Source of the DNA: Dehalococcoidia bacterium
GTDB taxonomy: Bacteria > Chloroflexota > Dehalococcoidia > GIF9 > AB-539-J10
Assembly (NCBI GenBank): GCA_003562475.1
Contig: PWUU01000048.1
Location: 52,206 to 116,205, forward strand
DNA length: 64,000 nucleotides
Direction: 5' to 3'
Made by a program: the position numbers and the translations under genes
Notes under the pieces: model-generated
Told to the model about the DNA's origin: nothing
Databases searched by the model: none
The model's input: only the letters and a program-made list of their open reading frames with translations
In this document: in pieces, positions 25,051 to 34,178 of the stretch
Position numbering within the stretch: position 1 is the stretch's first letter
How the letters are laid out: the number at the start of each line of letters is the position of its first letter

Positions 25051-25679
25051 CGCGTACGTATCACCAGAACAATAGCCCTCAGGGCAGACTGAGCGAACAC
25101 GAAACGGACCAAGGGCGATACTGTGCAGATGGGGCGCAGGCGAACTGCGAGCACAGCCTCGCCATCGAGCAGCGCCTCGCCGTCGAACGCAGGCATCAGC
25201 CGGAAGGAGTAGGACGAACACAGGTCGGCTATCATGGCTGCCTGGGATGCAGCACCAACGAAGAGGGCGGTATCGGCGGGGTCGTCAAGGTCCACCCGAA
25301 AGTCCACACGCAGCAGCCGCACCTTGATGCAGCGCGTCAGCCGGACCACCATGCGCACAACGTTGCACAACAGGCCCGGGATATGGAGGAGGTCCCACAC
25401 AAGGCGACCTGCCTCAACCGCTGCCTCCCCTTTACCCTCTTTCTTCGGCCCGGCGGATGGCCTCTTCTCTTCCTTCTTCCTGGCCGCAGGCGCCTCCAAT
25501 GGCCTGCGCGCACCGACCCTGGTATGGAAAGCTTTTTGCACCCGCCCGAACAACCACACCAGCCGGATGTGTACGGACGGCCTCCCGTGGACCGCTACCC
25601 GCACGTCGAGGTCCACCGGGACAGACAGTAGCAGGGCTGTCAGCGCAGCCAGAACACCCAGCGCAGCGACAACCCACAC
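25032..25679 (-). CDS. DUF2953-domain membrane protein (YtfI-like)
   Basis: 215 aa. One N-terminal membrane helix (MWVVAALGVLAALTALLLSV), then a Lys/Glu-rich linker and a C-terminal domain with LLRVDFRVDLDDPADTALFVGAASQA, the DUF2953 signature. In Bacillota this gene (ytfI) sits beside ytfJ/gerW, as it does here with a 6-bp gap. Role unknown. Confidence 0.82.
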   Translation of the reverse strand: MWVVAALGVLAALTALLLSVPVDLDVRVAVHGRPSVHIRLVWLFGRVQKAFHTRVGARRPLEAPAARKKEEKRPSAGPKKEGKGEAAVEAGRLVWDLLHIPGLLCNVVRMVVRLTRCIKVRLLRVDFRVDLDDPADTALFVGAASQAAMIADLCSSYSFRLMPAFDGEALLDGEAVLAVRLRPICTVSPLVRFVFAQSALRAIVLVIRTRWKKRE

Positions 25680-25685
25680 CGGGTG

Positions 25686-26072
25686 CTATCCTTCGCTCGA
25701 CTCGGCAGCTTTCTTGCCGCGAACAGTGTCCCGCACTCTGGGAAGTGCCTCGGCCAGCTTCTCAGCCATCTGGGCAAGGCTGCCCTTCATCGGCTCGATC
25801 CTGACGCCGGTCTTGTCAATGATGAGCACGGCCACCGGCTTCACGCCGCCGGCGCCGCCCGTGCCTGCAGCCTCTCCTTCGCCCTCGCCCTTGGCTTTCT
25901 CACCACCCTTGCCGCCACCTCCAGCAGTCCCAAACCAGAACCCTGCACTGCGAAGGGGTACGATAGTGGTATCGCCTATGGTGATAGGTTCTCCCATCAC
26001 CGTCTTGCTGCTGAGCATCTTCTCGACCTCATCAGCGGTAGACCTCAACAGTTTCTCGACATCATCAAGCAT
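25686..26072 (-). CDS. ytfJ: GerW/YtfJ-family protein
   Basis: 128 aa. GEPITIGDTTIVPLRSAGFWFGTAGG, a Gly/Lys/Glu-rich spacer, then GVKPVAVLIIDKTGVRIEP are the YtfJ signature. In Bacillus GerW/YtfJ is a spore protein, but homologues are common in non-spore-formers, where the role is unknown. First gene of a three-gene leftward unit with DUF2953 and the 85-aa protein. Confidence 0.87.
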   Translation of the reverse strand: MLDDVEKLLRSTADEVEKMLSSKTVMGEPITIGDTTIVPLRSAGFWFGTAGGGGKGGEKAKGEGEGEAAGTGGAGGVKPVAVLIIDKTGVRIEPMKGSLAQMAEKLAEALPRVRDTVRGKKAAESSEG

Positions 26073-26205
26073 GTCCGTTCCTCCTCATCCCTGTGTTCCG
26101 GCATATTCACTGGCTGCCGTCACCCTATTAGCATAAGGATACGACCGTGCAAGGCGCTGCGCAAGTGGGGCGCAAACCAGCACACATGCCTTATTCTCCC
26201 AGCGT

Positions 26206-26881
26206 CTACCGAAAACTCACGGTATTGCCGTGCTGCCCCCAGCCACCATCGATCCTGATGTACTCCCCGGTGATGAAATCGGCTGCGTCACTCGCAAGAA
26301 ATGCGGCAACTCCCAGGAAATCCTCAGGCTGTCCCCAACGTCCCAGCGGCGTACGCCCGTCGACGAACTCGCCCAGACCGGGCATATCTCGACGCGCCGA
26401 GACCGTGAGGGGCGTGTCAATCCAGCCGGGAAGAATGCAATTCACATTGATACGGTCACGTGCCCACGCGAGCGCCAGGGAGTACGTTAAGGAGAGAATA
26501 CCCATCTTGCTGCAGGCATATGGGACGGCTTTGCCGAGACCAAAAAGCGAGGTCATCGAGCCGATGTTGATTATCTTCCCCTTCCCCTGCCGCTTCATCG
26601 CGGGATACACAGCCTGGCAGCAGAGAAACGCGCCCTTACACCTTCGCTATCCCGCCATCGATGCTGGCCTTGTCGCCGACGTCCATCGAAAGGCCCGAAA
26701 CGCTCACGCCGAAACGCGATCGGAGGTCCTCGACAGCCGCGGCCGTTTTCGCCTCGTCCCGTCCCGCCACCACGATAGCGCTACCCTTCATTGCCAGACC
26801 GCCGGCAATTCCCTTGCCGATTCCACCGTTCCCTCCGGTCACCAGAGAGATCTTGCCTTCGAGACTAAATGGGTCCTTCAT
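26206..26881 (-). pseudogene. Short-chain dehydrogenase/reductase disrupted by internal deletion
   Basis: The N-terminal piece (from ATG 26881, GGGAG upstream) has the Rossmann motif TGGNGGIGKGIA but stops at GGIAKV-TAA. About 5 codons later, in another frame, AFLCCQAVYPAM resumes and continues through the YxxxK catalytic pair (VPYACSKMG), VNCILPGWIDTP and the GEYIRIDGGWG C-terminus. An intact SDR has about 35-40 more residues between these points, including the NNAG motif, which is absent. The gene is therefore broken by deletion plus frame change. The track shows it as two ORFs. Confidence 0.85.
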
Positions 26882-27021
26882 TTCTCCATCTCCCTCTTCC
26901 TTTCGCGAATCGGGTTCCGGACTACGCCATGCTCGTACCGGTAATAGCGACGCATTGTACGTCGCCGGCGTCGCCGGCAACCAGCAGCAGTTCGCCTGCA
27001 CCAGCAAGGCGTGTTCCACAA

Positions 27022-27050
27022 TTGGACCGGGGAAAGCATTTGTGTAACAT
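27022..27050 (+). promoter_or_regulatory. Promoter of the DUF5684-like gene
   Basis: TTGGAC (27022-27027), 17 nt, TAACAT (27045-27050), with the start codon 27 nt downstream and AGGAGG between. Confidence 0.45.
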
Positions 27051-27077
27051 ACATCGAAACACTCGAGGAGGTGCCCG

Positions 27078-27449
27078 ATGGATCCTTTTGACTACGTCCT
27101 TCCGTGGAATGTGTTCGCAATCCTGTTCACCGGAATATGGAGCGTCGTATCCATAGCTGTGTACGTGTGGATAGCGCTCTGTCTCCACATCATAGCCAGG
27201 AAGACGAACACGCCAAACCCGTGGCTCGCCTGGATCCCCATCGCCAACGTAATCCTTGCATGCCAGATAGCCGGCAAGCCATGGTGGTGGGTGTTCCTGT
27301 TCCTCATTCCGATCGTGAACCTCGTCCTCGCTATCGTGGTCATGTGGAAGATATGTGAGGCACGCAACAAGCCAGGGTGGCTCGCCATCCTCATGATCAT
27401 CCCTATTGCAAACCTGATCATCTTCGGCATCCTCGCCTTCGTTGACTAG
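27078..27449 (+). CDS. DUF5684-like small membrane protein
   Basis: 123 aa, four predicted membrane helices. NPWLAWIPIANVILACQIAGKPWWW and NKPGWLAILMIIPIANLIIFGILAF are the repeated 'P-W-x-x-I-P-I-x-N' segments typical of DUF5684 proteins. GAGGAGG lies 6 nt before the ATG. It has its own promoter and terminator, so is monocistronic. Function unknown. Confidence 0.8.
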   Translation: MDPFDYVLPWNVFAILFTGIWSVVSIAVYVWIALCLHIIARKTNTPNPWLAWIPIANVILACQIAGKPWWWVFLFLIPIVNLVLAIVVMWKICEARNKPGWLAILMIIPIANLIIFGILAFVD

Positions 27450-27461
27450 AATTGACATTAA

Positions 27462-27495
27462 GGAAGAGCGCGGTAGTGACCGCGCTCTTCCTTTT
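27462..27495 (+). terminator. Strong intrinsic terminator
   Basis: A perfect 13-bp stem (27462-27474 with 27479-27491, loop AGTG) followed by TTTT, 13 nt after the DUF5684-like stop. Flanking A and T residues could extend it and allow action in both directions. Confidence 0.9.
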
Positions 27496-27626
27496 CCATT
27501 TCCGCACTGATTGTCACGCCCTGGCCCTGACCTCGTATTGCGACTGGAGCCACGTTGCTGTATCGTGAGTGCGGAGGAGGCCGCCGTGCCGCCTCTCGGA
27601 AGGGCTATCGACACCCAGAGGAACAC

Positions 27627-28832
27627 ATGTACACCATGAAGATAGGTCGCATCATATGTGCAGCGCTGATAGCCATCCTCGCCGTCGCAATTACGACAAC
27701 GCCGGTTCATGGTGCGGATGTGCGGGCAGGCGACACGGTGTCGCTGAGCGAAGACGAGCAGGTGTACGGCGACCTGTATCTCGCCGGCAGGGTGATCTCG
27801 AGCAGCGCCACTGTGATAGGCGACATCTTTGCGGCGGGCGAAACCCTGAAGATAGCCGGCAGCGTCGATGGCGGCCTGACGGCAGCAGGGCAAACCATCG
27901 TCGTCGATGGCGTGATAACACGAGGCGCCCGCCTCGCCGGTTCGAGTGTTGATGTGGCGGGGCACGTGGAGCGCGACCTGCTGGTGGGGAGCGGCGTGTT
28001 CACACTCGAACCGGAGGCCAGCATCGGCCAGGACCTGTTGTTCGGAGCAGGGACCGTCGTGTTGAGAGGAGAGGTCGGTGGCAACGTACGGGGCGGAGCA
28101 GAGGAACTCATAATTGAGGGAACCGTGACCGGCAACGTAGATGTGGAGGTCGGTACGCTCGTTATCGGGCCTGGCGCGAATGTGGGCGGCGATCTGACGT
28201 ATTCGAGCCGGACCGAGGCCGACATTCCGGCGGACACGGTCCAGGGGAGCATCAGCTACTCACCGCGTATCGATGACCGAATACGTAGCAGCTTATTCGG
28301 TGGTCTCGAGGCACTGGCGCCCCTCGCTGTCCTGGCCAGCATCTTATGGAAGGTGGCGTGGTACCTCATGACGCTAGTCGTTGGTATCGTCCTCATACTG
28401 CTTGCGCCGCGCCGCATGGCCGGGGCGGCGACGGCTCTGCGAACGGACACAGGACCGGTGGCGGGGTGGGGGGCCATCGCGCTGTTCGTCACACCGCTCG
28501 CTGCCATCCTCGTCTGCCTCACCATAATCGGCCTGCCGCTCGGCATCATAGCGCTCCTACTGTGGGGAATCCTTCTCTACCTCTCCCAACTGCCGGTCAG
28601 CCTGTTCATCGGCCAGCTCATCCTTGGCCATCAGAAGCCGCTCGCAAGCAAGGGGTTCATGATAGGTTCGCTGGCGCTCGGCCTGCTGATCCTCACGCTG
28701 CTGCGCTCAATCCCTCTGCTGGGCTTCCTCGTCTGGCTCGCCATCGCACTGTTCGGACTGGGCGCTTTCGTCACAGGAGAGCGACAGCTGTTGCAATCGC
28801 GTCGAAACAGCAGTGGCGTCTCAAGTTCTTGA
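27627..28832 (+). CDS. Secreted/membrane protein with bactofilin-like repeats and C-terminal membrane domain
   Basis: 401 aa from ATG 27627 (AGAGGA upstream). A signal peptide (residues about 5-28, ending VHGAD) is followed by a beta-helical, polymer-forming region of short repeats (GDLYLAGRVISSSATVIGDIFAAG, then GGNVRGGAEELIIEGTVTGNVDVEVG) as in bactofilin-like proteins. From about residue 225, four to five membrane helices lie before a basic tail. Probably an extracytoplasmic beta-solenoid anchored in the membrane; function unknown. Confidence 0.75.
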   Translation: MYTMKIGRIICAALIAILAVAITTTPVHGADVRAGDTVSLSEDEQVYGDLYLAGRVISSSATVIGDIFAAGETLKIAGSVDGGLTAAGQTIVVDGVITRGARLAGSSVDVAGHVERDLLVGSGVFTLEPEASIGQDLLFGAGTVVLRGEVGGNVRGGAEELIIEGTVTGNVDVEVGTLVIGPGANVGGDLTYSSRTEADIPADTVQGSISYSPRIDDRIRSSLFGGLEALAPLAVLASILWKVAWYLMTLVVGIVLILLAPRRMAGAATALRTDTGPVAGWGAIALFVTPLAAILVCLTIIGLPLGIIALLLWGILLYLSQLPVSLFIGQLILGHQKPLASKGFMIGSLALGLLILTLLRSIPLLGFLVWLAIALFGLGAFVTGERQLLQSRRNSSGVSSS

Positions 28833-28837
28833 GACAC

Positions 28838-29614
28838 CTATGCTCCCATTGTGGCCGGTCGGCGACAGACGAAGAACTCGTACCCATACCACGCCGCATA
28901 CTTCGTGTGGATAGCCATCTCCAGGTCACAGTCGTCGAACATGGCGATTGCGTCCGGTGACCCCTTGTACTTCTGCCGCAGGGCGGGCAGCGTCTGACGC
29001 ATCGGCGTGTAGTAGTCGTCCCACCAGGCGCGGTCAGGCAGATGGAAGTGGCCGAAAAGCTCGTAGCCGGAGCCGGTGATGAGTCTCACGTTGTCAGCCA
29101 CCGACTTCATGTCCGGATAGCCCGTCTTGAAGAACTCTCGTGCCTCACCAGGAGGATCATCACGGAACCAGCACAGCTCGCTCGCTGCGAGGAAGCCGCC
29201 CGGCTTCAACAGTGGCCGACACGTCTTGAGCGCGTTCTCGAAGCCCATGATGTAGAGCGCGCCCTCTGACCAGATGAGGTCGAAGGTCTCTGCCTCGAAA
29301 TCCATCTCCATCATGGACTGCTTCGTCGTGGATACGCGGCCGGCAAGTCCACGCTCGACTATCTGCTCCGAGAGACGGTTCAGCGCCCAGTCGAATACGT
29401 CCAGGGCGACGATGTACCCATCCGTCAGCCTGGCTAGCTCAAGGGTCTGTGCTCCCGTACCACACCCGACGTCGAGGACCAGCGGCCGTTCCGGCAGCGA
29501 TCCAAGCATGGAGAATGCTCTGCGCGTACAGTCGGCGCTGCCCGGTCCCTGTCGGGGCAAGGCGCCGTACAGATCAGCCATGATGGTGTGAGTCCGGTGC
29601 ATGTCCACATCCAT
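28838..29614 (-). CDS. Class I SAM-dependent methyltransferase
   Basis: 258 aa from ATG 29614 with GGAGG 7 nt upstream. VLDVGCGTGAQTLELA is SAM motif I, IVALDVFD motif II, FDLIWSEGALYIMG the motif IV region and LKPGGFLAASEL motif V. The tail FVCRRP closes the fold. Substrate unknown. Convergent with the bactofilin-like gene, 5 bp apart. Confidence 0.87.
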   Translation of the reverse strand: MDVDMHRTHTIMADLYGALPRQGPGSADCTRRAFSMLGSLPERPLVLDVGCGTGAQTLELARLTDGYIVALDVFDWALNRLSEQIVERGLAGRVSTTKQSMMEMDFEAETFDLIWSEGALYIMGFENALKTCRPLLKPGGFLAASELCWFRDDPPGEAREFFKTGYPDMKSVADNVRLITGSGYELFGHFHLPDRAWWDDYYTPMRQTLPALRQKYKGSPDAIAMFDDCDLEMAIHTKYAAWYGYEFFVCRRPATMGA

Positions 29615-29756
29615 TCCTTTGCCTCCACGTCTAATCCGAGCATTATACATCTCCACTCGTGTGTGGACACCGTCTGGCCTCTACACTACAATGACCCGAC
29701 ACGACACACACGCTTGCGGATGAGGCAACTCGACCGTAGCCACAAGGAGGCACTCA

Positions 29757-31115
29757 GTGAAAGAAGTACGCGGCCGCGTACTCTATATCGACCCGTTCTC
29801 GGGCATTGCGGGGGACATGTTCCTCGGGCTCCTTCTCGACCTCGGGATCGATCAGGATGCGCTCGTAGAGGAACTCGAACGCCTGGGCTTGCGCTTCGAT
29901 CTTTCGGTCAGCCAGGTCAACAAGAACGGTATCGCGGCCATAAGCACGAAAGTGACGCTACCCAGCGGTCCCGACGCTGATGAGGAAGAGCACGTACACT
30001 GCGATAGCTGTGGCTGTGGCGAGGAACATGGGCACGGTCACATGGAGCACCACGATCGCCCCCACCCTCACAAGCATCACCACGAGCACCCCGCATCTGA
30101 AGAAACAGACGAGGAGGCCCTGCCCCACGGGGACCGCATGAAGGTCGATGAGATTCTGGACATTCTCGACCGGGCCACCGAGCCAACGCGGTCGAAAGCC
30201 AGGGACATGTTCCTGGCACTGGTCGAAGCCGAGGCACAGGTGCACGGCACCACCATAGACTCGGTACACCTGCACGAGACAGGTGCCATCGACGCCATAG
30301 TAGAGATTGTGAGCGCCGTCAAGGGGCTGGAACTCCTGGGGGTTGACCGCGTGGTCTGCGGACTGGTGAATACGGGCACAGGCTTCGCCAAGATGGCACA
30401 CGGCACGTACCCGGTGCCTGCCCCCGCGACCGCCGAGTTGCTCAAGGGCATTCCCATCCACATGAACTCGTTCGCCGAAACGCGGAAGGAGCTGGTCACG
30501 CCGACGGGTGCGCTCATTCTGAGTCACCTTGTGGACGAGTTCGCCCCCATCAGCATGAACGTGGAACAGGTGGGCTACGGCGCGGGCAAGAGGGACACGG
30601 CGGTGCCCAATGTGCTTCGAGGGTTCCTCGGATACTCCGGATCTGCCGGGGGCCCCAGACAGCTCGTACTGCTCGAGAGCAATATCGATGACATGATCCC
30701 GGAGCTTTACGGCAACCTGCTGGACGTTCTATACCAGAACGGCGCGCTGGACGTCTTCCTCACCGCCGTCCAGATGAAGAAGAACCGGCCGGGGACCAGA
30801 ATATCCGTACTCGGAGAAGCACACAGCAAGGAGTTGCTGGTACAGACACTCATGAGAGAGAGCACGACGCTCGGGGTGCGCATCACCTATCCCGAGCGTT
30901 ACGAGGCCGAACGGCGACTTGTTGAAGTCGACAGCGAGATCGGCCCGGCGCAGGTCAAGCTGGGCAGCTACAGAGGAGAGACGGTGAATATCTCGCCCGA
31001 ATACGAGTCATGCCGCCGCCTCAGCGAACAGACAGGGATGCCTCTAAAGCAGGTCTACGCCATAGTGCTCGAAGCGGCCCATATGCAGCACGCGACATCC
31101 GAGGAGAACGAGTAA
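29757..31115 (+). CDS. larC: Nickel pincer cofactor biosynthesis protein LarC
   Basis: 452 aa in one unbroken frame (in some lactobacilli larC needs a frameshift). GTG start behind AAGGAGG. YIDPFSGIAGDMFLGLLLDLG is the family start, followed by HLHETGAIDAIVEI, HGTYPVPAPATAELL, TPTGALIL and the C-terminal NIDDMIPELYGNLLD domain. A His-rich insert at about residues 80-110 (GHGHMEHHDRPHPHKHHHEH) may hold nickel. LarC inserts Ni in a CTP-dependent step to complete the pincer nucleotide cofactor. First gene of larC-larB-larE. Confidence 0.95.
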   Translation: MKEVRGRVLYIDPFSGIAGDMFLGLLLDLGIDQDALVEELERLGLRFDLSVSQVNKNGIAAISTKVTLPSGPDADEEEHVHCDSCGCGEEHGHGHMEHHDRPHPHKHHHEHPASEETDEEALPHGDRMKVDEILDILDRATEPTRSKARDMFLALVEAEAQVHGTTIDSVHLHETGAIDAIVEIVSAVKGLELLGVDRVVCGLVNTGTGFAKMAHGTYPVPAPATAELLKGIPIHMNSFAETRKELVTPTGALILSHLVDEFAPISMNVEQVGYGAGKRDTAVPNVLRGFLGYSGSAGGPRQLVLLESNIDDMIPELYGNLLDVLYQNGALDVFLTAVQMKKNRPGTRISVLGEAHSKELLVQTLMRESTTLGVRITYPERYEAERRLVEVDSEIGPAQVKLGSYRGETVNISPEYESCRRLSEQTGMPLKQVYAIVLEAAHMQHATSEENE

Positions 31116-31885
31116 TGGCAGAACGCAAGATGTTTGACGAGGTCCTTCACGCTTTCAGGCGCGGTGAGATCGATGAATCTGAGGCCGGCGCACGCATCCT
31201 GGAGATGTTCTACATGGGGCAGGAGCACTTCCTCCTCGATCTTGAGAGGGAGCAGCGTGTCGGGTTTCCCGAGGTGGTATACGCTGCAGGAAAATCGACG
31301 GCAGACCTGCTTGATATCGTAGCTCGTCTTCTCGAGGCGAAGGGCCGGGTATTCATCGCGAGTCTGAGTGCCGAGGCCGAAGGGATGCTGCACGAGACGT
31401 TTCACACACATGGAATCCGTGTCGGCGGCAGAGCGATGGTAATCGGCTCGAGCAGTGATGGACCGGAACAACCGGGCACGGTAGGTGTCATCACTGCGGG
31501 CACGTCGGACGTTCCGTTTGCACAGGAGTGCATCCTGCTGCTTGAAGAGTTGGGCGTTCGGGTCGTGGCGTCTTTCGATGCAGGAGTGGCCGGCATACAT
31601 CGGCCCGTCATGAGCATGCGGAAAATGCGTGATGCCAGTGTCCTCATAGTCTTTGCGGGTATGGAGGGCGCGCTTCCGACAATGCTCGCATCGCTCACTG
31701 ACCTGCCGGTAGTGGCAGTCCCTACCCCCGTAGGCTACGGGTTTGGCGGAGGAGGAGAGGCCGCCTTAAAGACAATGCTTCAAAGCTGTTCTCCAGGCAT
31801 AACAGTCGTCAACATCGGCAACTCCGTAGGAGCCGCTGCAGCGGCAATTCGCATACTGCGGGCCATCCGCAAGGTGGCAGGATGA
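31115..31885 (+). CDS. larB: Nickel pincer cofactor biosynthesis protein LarB
   Basis: 256 aa from the ATG that overlaps the larC stop by one base (TAATG); the track start lies inside larC. FHTHGIRVGGRAM.., GVITAGTSDVPFAQEC, ASFDAGVAGIHRPV and VPTPVGYGFGGGGEAAL are LarB (PurE-like) motifs. LarB carboxylates and cleaves nicotinic acid adenine dinucleotide to start cofactor synthesis. Confidence 0.95.
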   Translation: MAERKMFDEVLHAFRRGEIDESEAGARILEMFYMGQEHFLLDLEREQRVGFPEVVYAAGKSTADLLDIVARLLEAKGRVFIASLSAEAEGMLHETFHTHGIRVGGRAMVIGSSSDGPEQPGTVGVITAGTSDVPFAQECILLLEELGVRVVASFDAGVAGIHRPVMSMRKMRDASVLIVFAGMEGALPTMLASLTDLPVVAVPTPVGYGFGGGGEAALKTMLQSCSPGITVVNIGNSVGAAAAAIRILRAIRKVAG

Positions 31886-32673
31886 GCCGGATCGACGACC
31901 TTCGACGTGCCGTTGCGGCACAGGGCAAGCTTCTGGTGCTGTTTTCCGGTGGTCTTGACAGTTCGCTGCTGGCGAAACTGGCATTCGATGTGCTCGGCAC
32001 GAATGCAGAGGCGCTGACCATAGAGTCGACGGTTGTGCCACGCAGCGAAGCGGCCGTGGCGCGTTCGCTCGCTGCAGAAATAGGTATCCGCCTTCACACG
32101 CTACGGCTCAACGAACTGGAGCAACAGCATTTCAGGGCAAATCCCCCGGATCGCTGCTACCACTGCAGGAAAGTTCGGGACGCCGCAGCCTGGCGCTGGG
32201 CCGGAGAGCACGGCTTCTCTACAATTGCCGACGGCTTGAGCTATTCTGATCTGTCGGACTACCGACCAGGGCTCAAGGCAGCAGACGAGGATCACATCTG
32301 GCACCCCTTTATCGAGTTTGGCATCACCAAGAACGAGATACGGGCCCTCTCAAGGGAACTGGGGCTCAAAGGATGGGACCGGCCCAGCATGGCGTGTCTG
32401 GCGTCACGCTTTCCCCACGGATTCGAGGTCACGCCCACGCGGGTCGAGCGGGTCGACGGTGCAGAGGAGTTCCTCAGGGCGCTTGGTTTCGCAAGAGTGC
32501 GGGTTCGGCACTTCCCGCACAACCTGGCAGTGGTGGAGGTCGACGACCCCACCCGGGCAATCCAGGTGCGCGACCGTATTGCCTCGCGGCTGCGTGAGCT
32601 GGGGTTCTCGTTCGTGTCCCTGGACCTTGAGGATTTCGCCAGCGGCAAGATGAACCGAACTGCAGGCGCATAG
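31882..32673 (+). CDS. larE: Sulfur-insertase LarE
   Basis: 263 aa; overlaps larB by ATGA. PP-loop FSGGLDSSLLAK at the N-terminus, PDRCYHCRK in the middle, and SMACLASRFPHG at about residue 170. Only this one Cys (about 172) lies in the sulfur-donor region, as in the self-sacrificing Lactobacillus enzyme (Cys176), rather than the three-Cys cluster arrangement of [4Fe-4S] LarE types; that reading is from memory of the family. It thiolates the two carboxylates of the pincer precursor. Confidence 0.94.
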   Translation: MSRIDDLRRAVAAQGKLLVLFSGGLDSSLLAKLAFDVLGTNAEALTIESTVVPRSEAAVARSLAAEIGIRLHTLRLNELEQQHFRANPPDRCYHCRKVRDAAAWRWAGEHGFSTIADGLSYSDLSDYRPGLKAADEDHIWHPFIEFGITKNEIRALSRELGLKGWDRPSMACLASRFPHGFEVTPTRVERVDGAEEFLRALGFARVRVRHFPHNLAVVEVDDPTRAIQVRDRIASRLRELGFSFVSLDLEDFASGKMNRTAGA

Positions 32674-32870
32674 CAGCCAGCCATCCGACCCATCGCGCAT
32701 CGCCTGTCCTCACCACACAAAATATGCCATGCGGGAGATGTCAGACTACGGCAGGCTATCAAATTCGATACGCACACAATGCCGGAGAATCCGACATTGA
32801 ATCGCGACCAATTGAATAACCAACCACCGTATTTCACCGTTATACACTGAGAGAGTGAGAGAGGAGCCGC
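32674..32870. other. Gap with no recognisable gene
   Basis: About 200 bp, more AT-rich than its surroundings, between larE and the protease gene. No tRNA or strong terminator seen; a promoter for the downstream operon is likely but I cannot place it securely. Confidence 0.35.
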
Positions 32871-33704
32871 ATGATCGTCGACCAGTCGCTCAGCTTCTTT
32901 GTCAACTGGTTCGCAAACCCCAGTTTCCTCGCAATGGGACTGGCCATTCTCTTAGGCCTGTTCTGGTACGCGCTCTATCTGCCGCCACTGCGCGGCTACA
33001 GCTTCCTCTGGGCCGTGGCCGTAGCGTCCGCACTACTCACCCTGCTGGCGATCGTCATCATCCAGATGCCACTCCAGGCACTCGCTGGCATGCTCCTGGG
33101 ACGAGCCTTCGAGCCAACCACGATCGCCAGGTGGCTCTACATCCTCGGGCTGCCCCAAATACTCCTCAGCGGATTCGTCCAAGAGGCTGCCAAGCTGGTA
33201 CCCATCATCTACATCTGGCACCGGGCCGAGCGTTATCTTGACGCGAAGGTCGGCCTGATAGTCGGCGCTACCGCAGGCCTGGGATTTGGGATCTTCGAGG
33301 CGATGTGGGGATTGAACCAGGTGTTTGCCGCCGGCTGGACATGGTCGACGGTCGAGGCTGCCGGGTTCTCCGGGCTGATACCTGTCTGGGAGCGGTTCTT
33401 TGTTATCGGTGGCCATGTAGCCTTCTCAGCGCTCGCGGGTTATGGCCTCGCACGGGAGAGAGGGAGGATCTTCTACCTCATCGCTGCGGGCTTGCACAGC
33501 CTGATGAACTACACCATCGTGCTGCTTCACGCAGAGCTTATCTCGATCACCACGGTTGAGATACTCGTCGCCCTGATAGCCGTGGGGGCCTCTGCCTGGA
33601 TCCTCTATCTCCGCCATGCGGGAGAGAGGGCGCCATGGGCCGGCGGCGGCTACCGCAAGCGACTGCACCTCGGCAAGGAGCCGAAGGAATACGTGAATAA
33701 GTAG
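32871..33704 (+). CDS. PrsW/YhfC-like intramembrane protease family protein
   Basis: 277 aa with seven to eight predicted membrane helices. FVQEAAKLVPIIYIW (E-x3-K), FGIFEAMWGLNQ, GGHVAFSALAGYGLA and AAGLHSLMNYTIVL carry the conserved Glu and His residues of the CPBP/PrsW/YhfC glutamic intramembrane protease group. The C-terminus is basic and cytosolic. It heads a rightward run with trmO, a methyltransferase and DUF6512. Natural target unknown. Confidence 0.78.
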   Translation: MIVDQSLSFFVNWFANPSFLAMGLAILLGLFWYALYLPPLRGYSFLWAVAVASALLTLLAIVIIQMPLQALAGMLLGRAFEPTTIARWLYILGLPQILLSGFVQEAAKLVPIIYIWHRAERYLDAKVGLIVGATAGLGFGIFEAMWGLNQVFAAGWTWSTVEAAGFSGLIPVWERFFVIGGHVAFSALAGYGLARERGRIFYLIAAGLHSLMNYTIVLLHAELISITTVEILVALIAVGASAWILYLRHAGERAPWAGGGYRKRLHLGKEPKEYVNK

Positions 33705-33722
33705 CCGGAGGCTGTCATAGAG

Positions 33723-34178
33723 ATGGACGAGATCAGGTACACGCCGATCGGGGTCGTGCGCTCACCCTTTCTGCCCGATCACTACTCAACGGGCAGGCGC
33801 ATCGAACCGAAGGACACCGTGAGCACCATCGAGGTATTCCCCGAGTACATGGACGGCCTGCGTGATATCGAGGGATTCTCCCACATTGTACTGCTCTGCC
33901 ACCTGCACCTCACCCGCGAATATGCACTGGTGGTACAGCCGCGTTCCGACACGGTGACCCATGGGGTGTTTGCCACACGATCGCCGAGGCGACCGAACCC
34001 CATCAGCCTCTCAGTGGTGAGGCTCAACGAGGTAGACGGCAATTTCCTCCATGTAGCCGACCTCGATCTAGTCGATGGCACGCCTGTGCTCGACATCAAG
34101 CCCTACTTCCCGGCGACGCCTGACGATGAACAGGTGAGAACAGGCTGGATGCAAGCCAGGAGACAGCAGGAGCAATGA
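33723..34178 (+). CDS. trmO: tRNA (N6-threonylcarbamoyladenosine37-N6)-methyltransferase TrmO
   Basis: 151 aa. TPIGVVRSPF, IEGFSHIVLLCHLH, GVFATRSPRRPNPISLSVVRL and GTPVLDIKPYFP are the TsaA/TrmO signature, a beta-barrel SAM methyltransferase acting on t6A37 of tRNA-Thr. Compact form without the extra C-terminal domain of E. coli TrmO. Its stop overlaps the next gene by ATGA. Confidence 0.92.
   Translation: MDEIRYTPIGVVRSPFLPDHYSTGRRIEPKDTVSTIEVFPEYMDGLRDIEGFSHIVLLCHLHLTREYALVVQPRSDTVTHGVFATRSPRRPNPISLSVVRLNEVDGNFLHVADLDLVDGTPVLDIKPYFPATPDDEQVRTGWMQARRQQEQ

Noticed and set aside
26922-27965. 347-aa minus-strand ORF
   Set aside because: Covers two supported plus-strand genes and a perfect terminator; composition is His/Asp-rich as expected of an antisense shadow.
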